Source: GCA-003244245 sp050699875
Lineage (GTDB): Bacteria > Actinomycetota > Actinomycetes > Mycobacteriales > Pseudonocardiaceae
Assembly (NCBI GenBank): GCA_050699875.1
Contig: JBOHFX010000153.1
Coordinates: 24,563 to 88,562 of the forward strand
DNA: 64,000 bases
Direction of reading: 5' to 3'
Position 1 is the stretch's first letter. Each line of letters opens with the position of its first letter. The position numbers and the translations under genes were made by a program. Shown in pieces: positions 45,811 through 54,944 of the stretch. The notes under the pieces were generated by a model, which saw only the letters and a list, made by a program, of their open reading frames with translations, was not told the DNA's origin and did not search any database.

Positions 45811-45946
45811 TGCGTCGAGCACCAGGCCGACACGCCGCCCGTGCCGCGACGCTCCAGCCCGCGGCACGGGCGGTTACACCGTCACCTGATCGCCTCACGG
45901 GGTCGTCAGAGGTAGGCGAGGACCTCGAGCAAGCCAGGGCAGCGGT

Positions 45947-46690
45947 TCAGTCTCGGATGACCGCCTTGGTGCGCATGAGGAACTCGGCGAGGTAACCGTC
46001 GTGCGGGACACCCGGCCGCATCCAGTAAGTGGGATGGTCTCCGACGTAGACGTTGCTGATGGTGGGTTCGCTGACCAACTGCTCGATCAGCTGCTCATCA
46101 TGTGTGATAGCGGTCCGCACAAGCGTGTTTCGCAGCGGTGGTTCCGGCGTACTTGTGCACCACATCGTCCCCGCCGTAGACCATCGCCAGGTCCGCGGCC
46201 TGGATGATGTCGCCGGCGCCGGCGCGGTCGGTGGGCAGGAAGGCCACCTGGTCGTCACCGAGGCCGGCCTCGCGCATCGCGCTGATCAAGCGGTGTGGCG
46301 TGAAAGGCTCGCGGCTGGAAGGGCGCACGGCCACTCGATATCCCAGCGCCGGTGCCTCCACCCACAGCCCGTGTACGCCCGGATGGTTACCGGCGGCATG
46401 CACGGCGCAGACGTCGCCCCGGCGGGTCCAGACCGCGCGGCCAGGCGCCCCCAGCTCAATGCATCCGGAGGACCAGATCTGCTGCAATTGTTTCGTTGCC
46501 GCTTCGAGGGCATCGGAGGACTGGGCGAACAGCGAGACAAGCAGGTGCAGGTTCGGATTCACCAGCCACGGCAGCCACGATCGCGGCCCGCTGGCACCGA
46601 CATCACCGAGCCTACCCGCGCGTTGTGCCGCACCCTCGCGGTATTCCTCGGGGTGATACTCCGGCCCGGCCGCGACGTCTGGTGCAGAGC
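45947..46690 (-). pseudogene. Aldehyde dehydrogenase/acyl-CoA reductase-like gene, frameshifted
   Basis: The first piece (about 46600-46130) reads RAVWTRRGDVCAVHAAGNHP, VEAPALGYRVAVRPSSREPF, DQVAFLPTDRAGAGDIIQAA and DLAMVYGGDDVVHKYAGTT. It resembles the coenzyme-binding half of ALDH-like acyl-CoA reductases. A frameshift and deletion near 46130 join it to a C-terminal piece, EQLVSEPTISNVYVGDHPTY, ending LMRTKAVIRD at 45947. The segment with the catalytic Cys is missing and the N-terminus is lost too. Non-functional. Confidence 0.7.
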
Positions 46691-46693
46691 AAG

Positions 46694-47248
46694 TCAGCCG
46701 GCGATGTTCTGGAGTTCCCACCGACAGAGTTCGGCAGCGCGCTGCGCGCTCTCGGAGTGGACTCGGCAGTGGCCGTGGTGACCGGCGTGTTGACCACACT
46801 CCGCGGCGCAGCGATCGGCGGCGGTGGCCACTGCCTCCAGGATGGCCATGATGACGCCGGCATCGGTAGCGGTGGGGCGGGACAGCACCCGCTGCGCAGC
46901 CGCGGCGATGTCGGCGCAGTCCAGTGCCGCGCGGGTGGCGCTGGCCATTCCGGCAGCATTGAGCGCCATCATCGCGGTGGCGCACGTGGTCGAGTCACGG
47001 TCGAGGTCGGTGAGCGCCTGCAGGACGGTCGCCAGCCCATCGTTGGCGAACAACAGCTTCAGGGTGATGTCGGGCTCCTGGGTCGCGACGGTGGTACGAA
47101 CGAGCCTGGTGACGCGCGCCGCGTCGTCAGCGAACCGGCGGCACGCAGCACAAATCGCCAGGTGCGCATCGATCGCAGGCCGTTCCGCTTCGCCTTCCTC
47201 GCCGTCGAGCCGGGCTGAGAGAGCTTCACGACACGCTGTGCAGTCCAC
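46694..47248 (-). CDS. zf-HC2-like/DUF326-like cysteine-rich protein (possible copper sequestration)
   Basis: GTG 47248 gives 184 residues starting VDCTACREALSARLDGEEGE. The N-terminal 60 residues match the anti-sigma zinc-finger layout (HLAICAACRRF, with H-x3-C-x2-C). A second region from about residue 85 is a four-helix bundle with cysteines and histidines on the helices (TTCATAMMALNAAG, LDCADIAAAAQRVL, DRCAAECGQHAGHHGHCRVH, ELCRWELQN), like DUF326/Csp copper-storage proteins. Fusion of these two modules is unusual. Copper genes lie on both sides downstream, so binding Cu(I) and sensing it is plausible. Confidence 0.75.
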   Translation of the reverse strand: MDCTACREALSARLDGEEGEAERPAIDAHLAICAACRRFADDAARVTRLVRTTVATQEPDITLKLLFANDGLATVLQALTDLDRDSTTCATAMMALNAAGMASATRAALDCADIAAAAQRVLSRPTATDAGVIMAILEAVATAADRCAAECGQHAGHHGHCRVHSESAQRAAELCRWELQNIAG

Positions 47249-47376
47249 GTGACAATGGTCGCCCACAACATCCCCAGGGTTCCAGCACTTTGTGTTGCCT
47301 TCCGGGTGAGTGATCCCCGACCTGATGATGCTCGGTGGACAGCGAGTACGTCGGACGGCGCGCTGGAGGCCGGCGG

Positions 47377-48021
47377 CTAACGCCGGCTCCGGCTGACCCG
47401 CAGCGCCGTCACCACGCCGACCAGCAGCAGCGCGCCGGCCCCGGCTAGCCATGGCCACGGCGGGCCCGCAAACCCGTTGTCAGTGGCAGGCGTCGTGTTG
47501 ACAGACCGGTCCGCGTTCGGGGGCGCAACGGCAGCGCCCGGGCCCGGGGTGGTGAGGGTGAACCCCAACGTACCGCGGGTTGGGTGGCCGTCGGACGAAA
47601 TTATCCGCCAGGCGATCGTGTACTCGCCAGCCGGTCCCAGCGGGTGAACCGGCGCCGACACCGTGGCGCCGTCCTCGACGGCCGGTCCGGCTTGCCACTG
47701 GTTGCTGTCCGGACCGGTCACGATTATGGTGCTGAACCCACGCTGCGCAGGCAGATCGAACATGAGGGTGACCCGCGGCGGGCCGGCGGTCATCTGTGCC
47801 CCATCCGTTGGGTCGCTGCTGATCAGCTCGTTGTGCATGGCCGCCAGGTCGTCCGGGCCCACGGTGACGGCCAGATCGGCAAAGTTGTCACTGTCGACGT
47901 TTCCCCGAAGACTGAAGCCCGGTTGATTCGAGCCTGTTGTCGAGGCGCTGGCCACCACCGGACCAAACGGCAGAATGAGTGCCAGCGCGGCTGCTGCAAC
48001 GGTGCAAAGCTTGAGGGTCAT
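47377..48021 (-). CDS. CopC-domain copper resistance protein
   Basis: The 214-residue protein starts at ATG 48021 with a signal peptide (LKLCTVAAAALALILPFGPV). The CopC-like beta-barrel covers about residues 70-165: NELISSDPTDGAQMTAGPPR, VTLMFDLPAQ and IAWRIISSDGHPTRGTLGFT, where SSDGHPT is the CopC C-terminal motif. The N-terminal His ligand of CopC may be represented by AAMHNELISS. A Pro/Ala-rich linker and a C-terminal membrane helix (WPWLAGAGALLLVGVVTALR) anchor it outside the cell. It is divergent from the PepSY gene and presumably binds periplasmic copper. Confidence 0.85.
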   Translation of the reverse strand: MTLKLCTVAAAALALILPFGPVVASASTTGSNQPGFSLRGNVDSDNFADLAVTVGPDDLAAMHNELISSDPTDGAQMTAGPPRVTLMFDLPAQRGFSTIIVTGPDSNQWQAGPAVEDGATVSAPVHPLGPAGEYTIAWRIISSDGHPTRGTLGFTLTTPGPGAAVAPPNADRSVNTTPATDNGFAGPPWPWLAGAGALLLVGVVTALRVSRSRR

Positions 48022-48232
48022 CGGAGACGAACCCTTCTGCCGGTGGTTGGCCGAACAAGTTGTCGGAACGAGACACGGGAAAGTTCCCAAGGCCCACCGG
48101 TTGGGCGATCGTCGAGCGCGACGACGGCTACGGCGCAGAACTGTCCTCATCTCCGGGAACTTTGTGGCGATCGGCGGCGACTCATGCCTTGACGCCCGCC
48201 GGCGCCCCGCCGGTCACGTGTGGAGGTTGCCC

Positions 48233-49759
48233 GTGTCCACCATCACCACACCGCTGGAACCTCCCGCGGACGCCACCGGTGACCGCGAGGACGGGCTGCG
48301 GTCGCGGTCGCTGTACCGGGCCGTGTGGCGCTGGCATTTCTATGCCGGGCTGTTCGCGATCCCGGTGATCGTGCTGCTGTGCCTGAGCGGGATCGTCTAC
48401 TTGTTCAAACCGCAGGTCTACGGGCTGATGTACGGGAACCTGCAAACCGTGACCCCCGCCGAGCGGACGGTCAGCTACCAGCAGCAAGGTGACGTGGTCG
48501 AGCGGGCCTATCCGGGCGCCACGGTGACTGCGATCCTGACACCCTCGGAGCCCACGCGCTCGACCCAGTTCGACCTGACCAGCGCGGAAGGCAAGGACCT
48601 TTCGGTCTTCGTCAACCCCTACAGCGGCGAGGTACTCGGCCACCGCGACAACGCCAAGGACATCGTGAAGATCTCCAAAGCGTTGCACGGGTCGCTGATG
48701 ACCGCCAGCTGGCTCGGCGACGAGATGTACGGTGACCGGTTCATCGAGATCGTCGCGGGCTGGTCGATCGTCCTGGTCGTCACGGGCATTTACCTGTGGT
48801 GGCCGCGGGGCCAACGGCGGGGTCTGCGCGGCGTGCTGCTGCCCCGCTTCCACCTACGAGGCAAGCGCACGCTGTGGCGCGACGTCCACGCGGTGACCGG
48901 CATCCTGTTCGCCTTCGTGACCATGTTCTTCCTGGTGACCGGGATGGCGTGGACGGGCTGGTGGGGGCCGAAGTTCCTGACGGCGGCCTCGGACCGGTTC
49001 GAAGTCGGCACCCACGGCGTCTATGACGGGGTGGCCTCCAAGACGGTGGGGGAGCTGCTGCCCAACGGCCAGTCACCGTGGGCGCTGGGAAACCTGCCAC
49101 TGGCCGCCTCGGACACCTCGCACCGAGGACACACCGGCCACTCCGCCGGGGGCGAGCTGCGATGGGATCCCCGCGATGGAGCACCGCTGGACGCGGTTGT
49201 CGCCAGCGCCCAGCAGCTCGGTGTCCCGCATGGATTCACGATCACCCCACCCCAGGACGCCACGGGTAGCTATATGATCGCCTACTGGGAAGACGGCGAC
49301 ATGGAAGCCAACCGCAGCGCCACCGACATGCAGGTCGCGCACATCGACCAGTACACGGCCGCCCCGCTGGCCGACTACGACTTCAGCGACCTCGGCCCGG
49401 CCGCGCAGGCGACCAACTTCAGCATCGCCCTGCACGAGGGCCGCCAGTGGGGCCTGGTCAACCAGCTGATGGCACTCACCGGTGCGCTGGCGATCCTCCT
49501 TTCAGTGGCCTCGGCGACAGTCATGTGGCGAAAGCGACGCCCAAAAGGTCTGAGCCCACCTCGCAAGCAACCCAACCGCAAACTCGGCTTCGGCGTGCTG
49601 GTCATCATCATCGGGCTCGGGGCGCTGTTCCCCCTGTTGGGGCTATCAATGCTGATCATCCTGGCGCTGGATTTCCTCGTCATCCAGCGAGTTCCCCGTT
49701 TGGCCAGAATTTTCGGCATCGACGCTGTGGACCGAAGCCGCTCTGCGGGTCAGGCTTGA
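48233..49759 (+). CDS. PepSY-associated transmembrane protein
   Basis: GTG 48233 after TGGAGGTTGCC gives 508 residues. Four main helices flank two PepSY-like extracellular regions (VVERAYPGATVTAILTPSEP, FVNPYSGEVLGHRDN). Conserved helix motifs include RWHFYAGLFAIPVIVLLCLS, ALHGSLM and RDVHAVTGILFAFVTMFFLV, with His residues that could bind haem or metal. The loop DTSHRGHTGHS is His-rich. The family is linked to metal reduction or uptake in copper and siderophore loci. It lies 88 bp before copA on the same strand, so co-transcription is likely. Confidence 0.88.
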   Translation: MSTITTPLEPPADATGDREDGLRSRSLYRAVWRWHFYAGLFAIPVIVLLCLSGIVYLFKPQVYGLMYGNLQTVTPAERTVSYQQQGDVVERAYPGATVTAILTPSEPTRSTQFDLTSAEGKDLSVFVNPYSGEVLGHRDNAKDIVKISKALHGSLMTASWLGDEMYGDRFIEIVAGWSIVLVVTGIYLWWPRGQRRGLRGVLLPRFHLRGKRTLWRDVHAVTGILFAFVTMFFLVTGMAWTGWWGPKFLTAASDRFEVGTHGVYDGVASKTVGELLPNGQSPWALGNLPLAASDTSHRGHTGHSAGGELRWDPRDGAPLDAVVASAQQLGVPHGFTITPPQDATGSYMIAYWEDGDMEANRSATDMQVAHIDQYTAAPLADYDFSDLGPAAQATNFSIALHEGRQWGLVNQLMALTGALAILLSVASATVMWRKRRPKGLSPPRKQPNRKLGFGVLVIIIGLGALFPLLGLSMLIILALDFLVIQRVPRLARIFGIDAVDRSRSAGQA

Positions 49760-49847
49760 CCACTCCGACTCTCCGGCTGACCCTGCCATCGAGGTCGGTG
49801 GCGCGGTAGGTGTAGGACTCGGTCATGCGCAACGTTGCCGGTGGCCC

Positions 49848-52181
49848 ATGAATAATTCCATGTCGCCAGTCCAGTCAATCGATCAGCCGTCGGCGCGGTC
49901 TATCGAGTTGGCCATCGGGGGCATGACGTGCGCGGCCTGTGCCGCGCGGATCGAGCGCAAGCTCAACAAACTCGACGGTGTACAGGCCAGCGTCAACTAC
50001 GCAACGGAGAAAGCCACCGTGGCCGCACCAGCGACGGTGGCCGTGGAGGAGCTGGTCGCACAGGTCGAGCACGCCGGCTACCGGGCCGCGCCGGTCGAGC
50101 TTGACCAACCCGCCGGTCGTGATGAACCGGCCGATGCCCCGGTCCGATACCTGTTCCGTCGCCTGGTGGTGGCGCTGTTGCTCGGAGTTCCACTGGCGGA
50201 TCTGTCCATGATGGTGGTGTTGGCGCCCTCGTGGCGCTTCGCCGGGTGGCAGTGGGTGCTGCTGGCATTGACCCTGCCGGTCGTGACGTGGTGTGCCTGG
50301 CCGTTTCACCGCACCGCCGTGGTCAACGCCAGGCATGGGTCGACCTCGATGGACACCCTGGTGTCGTTGGGGATCACCGCGTCCACCTGCTGGTCGGTGT
50401 ACACGATGTTCTTCCAGGACGACGCGGGGCAAGGCGCCAGCGGCTGGGGCTTGCTCTTTCGGCCCAGTGGATCCATCTACCTCGACGTCGCCGTCGGCGT
50501 GACGATCTTCCTGCTCGGCGGGCGGCTGTTCGAGGCGAGAGCCAAGCGGCAGGCGGGCGGCGCCCTGGCTGGGTTGGCCGCGATCGGGGCGCGAGACGTC
50601 GCGGTGCGCCGCAGTGACGGGCAGGAGTGCCGGATCCCGGTCGCGCAACTGCAGGTCGGTGATCACTTCGTGGTACGGCCCGGCGAGACAATCGCCACCG
50701 ATGGCCAGGTGCTGGACGGGCACAGCGGGGTGGACACCAGCGCGATGACCGGGGAATCGGCACCCGCCGAGGTGTCCCAAGGTGACCTGGTGATCGGCGG
50801 CACCACCGCATGCAGCGGTCGGCTCGTGGTGCGCGCCACCACAGTGGGCAAGGACACCCAGCTGGCCCAGCTGGTGCGCCTGGTTGAGCAGGCGCAGAGC
50901 GACAAGGCCCGCATCCAGCGGCTCGCCGACCGCGTCTGCGGAGTGTTCGTGCCGGTCGTGCTCGTCTTGGCGGCGCTGACCTTCCTGGGGTGGCTGGTTC
51001 TCGACGGCTCGGCTGAGGGCGGGGTCAGCGCGGCGCTGGCAGTACTGATCATCGCTTGCCCGTGTGCGTTGGGTCTGGCCACGCCCACGGCGCTGATGGT
51101 GGCCTCCGGGCGCGGCGCGGAGCTGGGCATCTTCATCAAGGGCCACCAGGCGTTGGAGTCGGCCAGAGCCATCGACACCGTGGTGCTGGACAAGACCGGA
51201 ACCATCACCACCGGTCGGATGGCGGTGGTCGACGCGGCGCTGGCCGCGACGGCTGAGCTCGACACGGTGCTACGCCATGCCGGTGCGGTGGAAGACGCCT
51301 CCGAGCACGTCGTCGCGACGGCGATCGCCGCCCTGGCCCGCGCGGGGCTCAGCGAGATCCCGCCGGTAGTGGATTTCACCAGCCTGTCGGGTCTCGGCGC
51401 ACGCGGCGTGGTCGACGGCCAGCGGGTGCTGGTCGGATCGGCGCGGTTGCTGGCCCAGCACGGCATCACGATCCCGGCCGAGCTGGATCACCAGCGCACC
51501 CGGTGGGAACAGGGCGGACGCACAACCGTCGTCGTCGCCGCCGATGGCGCGGTCGAAGCGGTGTTCGCGCTGGCCGACACGGTGAAACCGACCGCAGCCG
51601 CAGCCGTCACCGAGCTGCACCGGCTCGGGCTGCGCACGGTGCTGCTCACCGGCGACAACCAGGCCACCGCTCGGGCAGTCGCCAGCCAGATCGGTATTGA
51701 CGAGGTGATCGCAGAGGTGCTTCCCCAGGACAAGGCCGCGGTGATCGAGTCCCTGCAAGCTCGAGGGCGCTCGGTGGCCATGGTCGGCGACGGGGTCAAC
51801 GACGCGCCCGCGCTGGCCCGTGCCGACCTTGGCCTGGCGGTCATCTCCGGTACCGACGTCGCGCTGGGTGCCGCCGACCTGATCCTGATGCGGACCGACC
51901 TGAACGTCGTACCCAGCGCGATCAAGCTCGCCCGCGGCACCCTGCGCACCATCCACGGCAACCTCACCTGGGCATTCAGCTACAACATCGCCGCGCTGCC
52001 GTTAGCGGCCTTAGGCCTGTTGAACCCGTTGATCGCCGGTGCCGCCATGACGTTGTCCTCGCTGTTCGTCGTGTCGAACAGCCTCCGATTGCGCCGGTTC
52101 GGGAAAGCCGGCGATCCGCCGGTGTCAGTCCTCCCAGCCGGCGGCGTCGAGGATGGTGTCCCACGTCCGGTAAGGCAGTGA
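49848..52181 (+). CDS. copA: Copper-translocating P1B-type ATPase
   Basis: The 777-residue protein has one N-terminal heavy-metal domain (GMTCAAC with Cys28 and Cys31). Eight membrane helices, the actuator TGES motif (MTGESAPAEV), the membrane CPC site (C404-P-C406), phosphorylated D448 in VLDKTGTITTG, the SEHVVATAI nucleotide-binding motif and GDGVNDAPALARADLG follow. CPC with a downstream NP/YN pattern fits Cu(I) export at the cost of ATP. Length is normal. The last 57 bp overlap the 3' end of the reverse-strand HD gene. Confidence 0.96.
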   Translation: MNNSMSPVQSIDQPSARSIELAIGGMTCAACAARIERKLNKLDGVQASVNYATEKATVAAPATVAVEELVAQVEHAGYRAAPVELDQPAGRDEPADAPVRYLFRRLVVALLLGVPLADLSMMVVLAPSWRFAGWQWVLLALTLPVVTWCAWPFHRTAVVNARHGSTSMDTLVSLGITASTCWSVYTMFFQDDAGQGASGWGLLFRPSGSIYLDVAVGVTIFLLGGRLFEARAKRQAGGALAGLAAIGARDVAVRRSDGQECRIPVAQLQVGDHFVVRPGETIATDGQVLDGHSGVDTSAMTGESAPAEVSQGDLVIGGTTACSGRLVVRATTVGKDTQLAQLVRLVEQAQSDKARIQRLADRVCGVFVPVVLVLAALTFLGWLVLDGSAEGGVSAALAVLIIACPCALGLATPTALMVASGRGAELGIFIKGHQALESARAIDTVVLDKTGTITTGRMAVVDAALAATAELDTVLRHAGAVEDASEHVVATAIAALARAGLSEIPPVVDFTSLSGLGARGVVDGQRVLVGSARLLAQHGITIPAELDHQRTRWEQGGRTTVVVAADGAVEAVFALADTVKPTAAAAVTELHRLGLRTVLLTGDNQATARAVASQIGIDEVIAEVLPQDKAAVIESLQARGRSVAMVGDGVNDAPALARADLGLAVISGTDVALGAADLILMRTDLNVVPSAIKLARGTLRTIHGNLTWAFSYNIAALPLAALGLLNPLIAGAAMTLSSLFVVSNSLRLRRFGKAGDPPVSVLPAGGVEDGVPRPVRQ

Positions 52182-52388
52182 CGGGTAGCGCTGCTGCGCC
52201 GCGAGCGAGTGGCCGAAAAGGAAGCCGCGAAGGCTGTGGTTCCTGAGAAACGGCTGCTGGGTCTCGGTGATCAGTTCATGCGCCTGCCGGGCCAGCTGCG
52301 TGACAGGAAAAGACAGGTCGTCCGGCGCTGGGGCCGCGCCGGCCAGTACGCCGCCGAGCACCACCCGGCGGGAAGCCGAAGGCGTCAT
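52125..52388 (-). pseudogene. HD-domain (cyanamide hydratase-like) protein, truncated
   Basis: ATG 52388 follows GAGGAGACAACC, so translation may still start. The N-terminus has a twin-Arg-like SRRVVLGGVLAGAA, then FPVTQLARQAHELITETQQP, FLRNHSLRGFLFGHSLAAQQ. This is the first helix pair of HD proteins of the cyanamide-hydratase type (FLxNHSxRxxLF). It ends after 87 residues, before the HD dyad, with PYRTWDTILDAAGWED. Its 3' end now overlaps copA, so the truncation probably arose when the copper region was joined here. It is paired with the GlxA regulator upstream. Confidence 0.65.
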
Positions 52389-52407
52389 GGTTGTCTCCTC
52401 GGGTTTG

Positions 52408-53409
52408 TCAAGGCGCGCCATTCGACGGGCTGGCAGGGGCGCGGAACCGCTGGCGGTACGCGCCCGGGGTGATACCGAAGACCTGCAGGAAGCAGCGGCG
52501 CATCGTCTCGTCCGAGCCGAAGCCGGACATCCGGGCCACGGCGTCCATCTCGGCGTCGCCGGATTCGAGCAGCGTCTGCGCCGCTTCCAACCGGACCCGC
52601 GTGACGTACTGCCCGGGAGTGTGACCGAGCTCGCGTTGGAACAGCCGGGTCAGGTGCCGTTCGCTGACCATGGCGCGGGCGGCCATCGCAGGCAGGCTGT
52701 GGTTGCCCGCCGGCTCGGCGGCGACCGCATCGAGCACCGCGCGCAGCGGGGCGTGCCGGGGGGTCCGGCCGGTGTTCCAGACGCTGAACTGGGATTGGCC
52801 GCCGGGGCGCTGCAGGAACACCACCAGGTGCCGCGCAATCGTCCGGGCCAGATCCGGGCCGTGGTCCTCCTCGACGAGGGCGAGCGCCATGTCGATGCCG
52901 GCAGTGACCCCCGCCGAGGTGACCACCGGACCGTCCCGGACAAACAGGGCGTCCGGCTCCACCGACACGTCGGGGTACCGCATGGCCAACTCGGCGCAGA
53001 CGAACCAGTGGGTGGTGGCCCTGCGGTTGGTGAGCAGCCCGGCCTCTGCCAGCAGGAACGCGCCGCTGCACACCGATGCTGCCCGGCGGGCAAGGCTGCC
53101 GATGCGACGCACCTCGATGATCAGCTCCGATGGAAACCGGTCGGGAATGGGCGGGGCGGGTCCAGGGACGATGAGGGTGTCCACCGGAGCTCGGACGTCA
53201 GGCAGCGCGAGCTCAACGCCAACTGGCACACCGGTGTCGGTGTGCACCGGTTGCCCGTTCGGCGACGCCAACCGGATGTGGTACGCGCCTGCTCCGTGCA
53301 AGACCTGCAGTGGCCCAGCGAGATCGAGTAGTACCACGTCGTCGTATACGCAGAAGACCACCTCACGCCGGTTGTAGGGATTCACGGCGGCCAGTGTGGC
53401 GACCTGCAA
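52408..53409 (-). CDS. GlxA-family regulator (DJ-1/PfpI + AraC helix-turn-helix)
   Basis: The 333-residue protein has a DJ-1/PfpI-like domain at about 15-185 (VVFCVYDDVVLLDLAGPLQV, VDTLIVPGPAPPIP, RRAASVCSGAFLLAEAGLLT, with Cys in the nucleophile elbow). An AraC domain follows at 225-325 (MAARAMVSERHLTRLFQREL, GHTPGQYVTRVRLEAAQTLL, VARMSGFGSDETMRRCFLQV). GlxA-type activators often control a neighbouring hydrolase or HD protein, which fits the truncated gene immediately downstream. If that gene is dead, the regulator may be orphaned. Confidence 0.93.
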   Translation of the reverse strand: MQVATLAAVNPYNRREVVFCVYDDVVLLDLAGPLQVLHGAGAYHIRLASPNGQPVHTDTGVPVGVELALPDVRAPVDTLIVPGPAPPIPDRFPSELIIEVRRIGSLARRAASVCSGAFLLAEAGLLTNRRATTHWFVCAELAMRYPDVSVEPDALFVRDGPVVTSAGVTAGIDMALALVEEDHGPDLARTIARHLVVFLQRPGGQSQFSVWNTGRTPRHAPLRAVLDAVAAEPAGNHSLPAMAARAMVSERHLTRLFQRELGHTPGQYVTRVRLEAAQTLLESGDAEMDAVARMSGFGSDETMRRCFLQVFGITPGAYRQRFRAPASPSNGAP

Positions 53410-53469
53410 TCATGTCCTCAAGGACTAACGGCCCACAGATCCGGACCTGCCACTACAAACGATCTTCTG

Positions 53470-53661
53470 GGCGCCTATGAAGGAAATGCGATAGCGCGAC
53501 GGGTGACCGCGGGTCCGGGCGAGCACGGCGCCGTGGAGAACGCCACCAACCGGACCTACGTCTTGCATCAGTTCGGGACGCCGGAGCCCGAGCTCACCGG
53601 GGAGCTGGCCGGCGCCCAACTGGTCAGCGTCCCGATCACCTGCCTCGGTCTGAGAACGTGA
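53470..53661 (+). pseudogene. C-terminal gene fragment, unknown
   Basis: The forward frame reads LLGAYEGNAIARRVTAGPGE, then AVENATNRTYVLHQFGTPEP and ends GLRT at 53661. It looks like the end of a folded protein but no start or ribosome-binding site is present and the family was not recognised. Confidence 0.4.
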
Positions 53662-53870
53662 ATTGCACAGCGTTCGACGTGGACGGCTGGAAGGCCGCCG
53701 GGTTGGTCGGGGTGAACACCGCAGTCAGCGAGTGCGGACCCAGGGGCAGGGAGACGAAGCCGCCCACGGCAAGGCCGGCCGTCACCGACACCGGGTCGCC
53801 GATGTTGGTGGTGCCGTCCTTGAACTGGACGGTTCCAGCCGCACCGATTGGCGCGGACGTCGCAGCTAGG
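53636..53870 (-). pseudogene. Bacterial Ig-like repeat fragment
   Basis: The reverse strand encodes PIGAAGTVQFKDGTTNIGDP, then VSLPLGPHSLTAVFTPTNPA and VQFTFSDRG, one Big_3-type Ig-like repeat (GTVxFxDGxxxIG...L..G.HsltAvF) as in large actinobacterial surface proteins. No start is present, and the upstream part is replaced by the 53866-54384 gene. It is the last piece of a deleted adhesin-like gene. Confidence 0.65.
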
Positions 53871-54384
53871 CGATATCGTGGGCGATCGTGTCGCGGGGGC
53901 GCGTCCAGGTCCAGGCGTCGCCGGTCAAGTCGCCGCTTGACTTGGCCATCGCAGCGGCGACAACATCGACAAGCACGTCTCGGGTCATACCACCGACGCC
54001 GTCGAGTCCTGCCCTGAGCTTGAACCGCTTCTCCGGATCTGGCTCGTTCACGGCGCCCTCGACGAGCGCCACCAGCATCCGGTCCGCGAGCACCTCGGCG
54101 TTGTCCGGCCACGAACCGACGACGCTCAGCGCGCGCTCGGTGACATTTGTGCTCACCGGCGGCCTTTCTCGCCCGGCGCCATTCACCCCGACGCGGTAGC
54201 TGTGGGTGCTCAAGCGGCGCAACGAGTTCCGCAGGCTGTCGTACTGGTCCTCGGGGTAGACCCGCAGCACCTCACCCACCTCAATACTGGGTCCATTTCG
54301 CTCGAACCGCTCGACCACCCAGTGCAGCACCTCAAAGTCGTCAGACCACAAGTCGTTCACGCGGCACCTTTCAATTTCGCCCAC
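53866..54384 (-). CDS. Uncharacterised soluble protein (172 aa)
   Basis: ATG 54384 (or GTG 54360 at VNDLWSDDFEV) opens a coherent frame. A basic/acidic alpha/beta N-terminus (DDFEVLHWVVERFERNGPSI, VGEVLRVYPEDQYDSLRNSL) resembles a small winged-helix-like domain. A helical C-terminal half follows (AEVLADRMLVALVEGAVNE, MTRDVLVDVVAAAMAKSSGD). No catalytic motif is obvious. It might be a phage- or defence-associated protein; this is a guess from context. Confidence 0.65.
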   Translation of the reverse strand: MGEIERCRVNDLWSDDFEVLHWVVERFERNGPSIEVGEVLRVYPEDQYDSLRNSLRRLSTHSYRVGVNGAGRERPPVSTNVTERALSVVGSWPDNAEVLADRMLVALVEGAVNEPDPEKRFKLRAGLDGVGGMTRDVLVDVVAAAMAKSSGDLTGDAWTWTRPRDTIAHDIA

Positions 54385-54417
54385 ATGATCGCGATCTACG
54401 GCTGAAGCCCTAACCTT

Positions 54418-54525
54418 CTAACCCAGCTCGCCACGGCCCCCGACGTCTTCACCCTCATTCGAGTAGACCACGGGGAAATGTTCATAGCTCCGCGGGCCGG
54501 CCTCGCTCGCCACCGTCGTGGGCAT
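54418..54525 (-). CDS. Short peptide gene (35 aa) with strong ribosome-binding site
   Basis: GGAAAGGAGGAGCCG precedes the ATG at 54525, one of the best ribosome-binding sites in the window. The 35 residues are MPTTVASEAGPRSYEHF, then PVVYSNEGEDVGGRGELG. The N-terminal half is leader-like and the C-terminal half is Gly/acid-rich with no Cys. This form is seen in precursor peptides, but no modifying enzyme is adjacent. It lies directly upstream of the 54384 gene on the same strand, so the two may form an operon. Confidence 0.5.
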   Translation of the reverse strand: MPTTVASEAGPRSYEHFPVVYSNEGEDVGGRGELG

Positions 54526-54944
54526 CGGCTCCTCCTTTCCTCGTGTCCCACCGGCACGCTCGATCACGTCAAGTCGAACAGGTAAGGGCTGAACCCTCCC
54601 TACGACCGAGCAGCATAAGGCCCAATCGTGTAGTTGCTTCGGTTTTAACCGCCGCCACGCCGAGTGCATGGAAGCCCGAGGGGACCGAAAGACTGTTCAT
54701 GAGACTGTTCATGAGACCGACTGGCAGGTTTTCCTCGGTCAGTGTCCCCGATCAGGGATCCAGCCGTAACCGATCAAACCTGAATGCGTTGATCACGGCA
54801 CAACGCGCGTCACTCGGCGCGTACCCAAGAAACGTGCTCGTGACCGCGCACATAAGGCGGCCGCGGGTCAAAGGGGTCGCAGTGGTTGGGTTTGCTCCTG
54901 GTAGACGTGCTACTGGATGCCGACCGAACTAGCGACGCATTACC

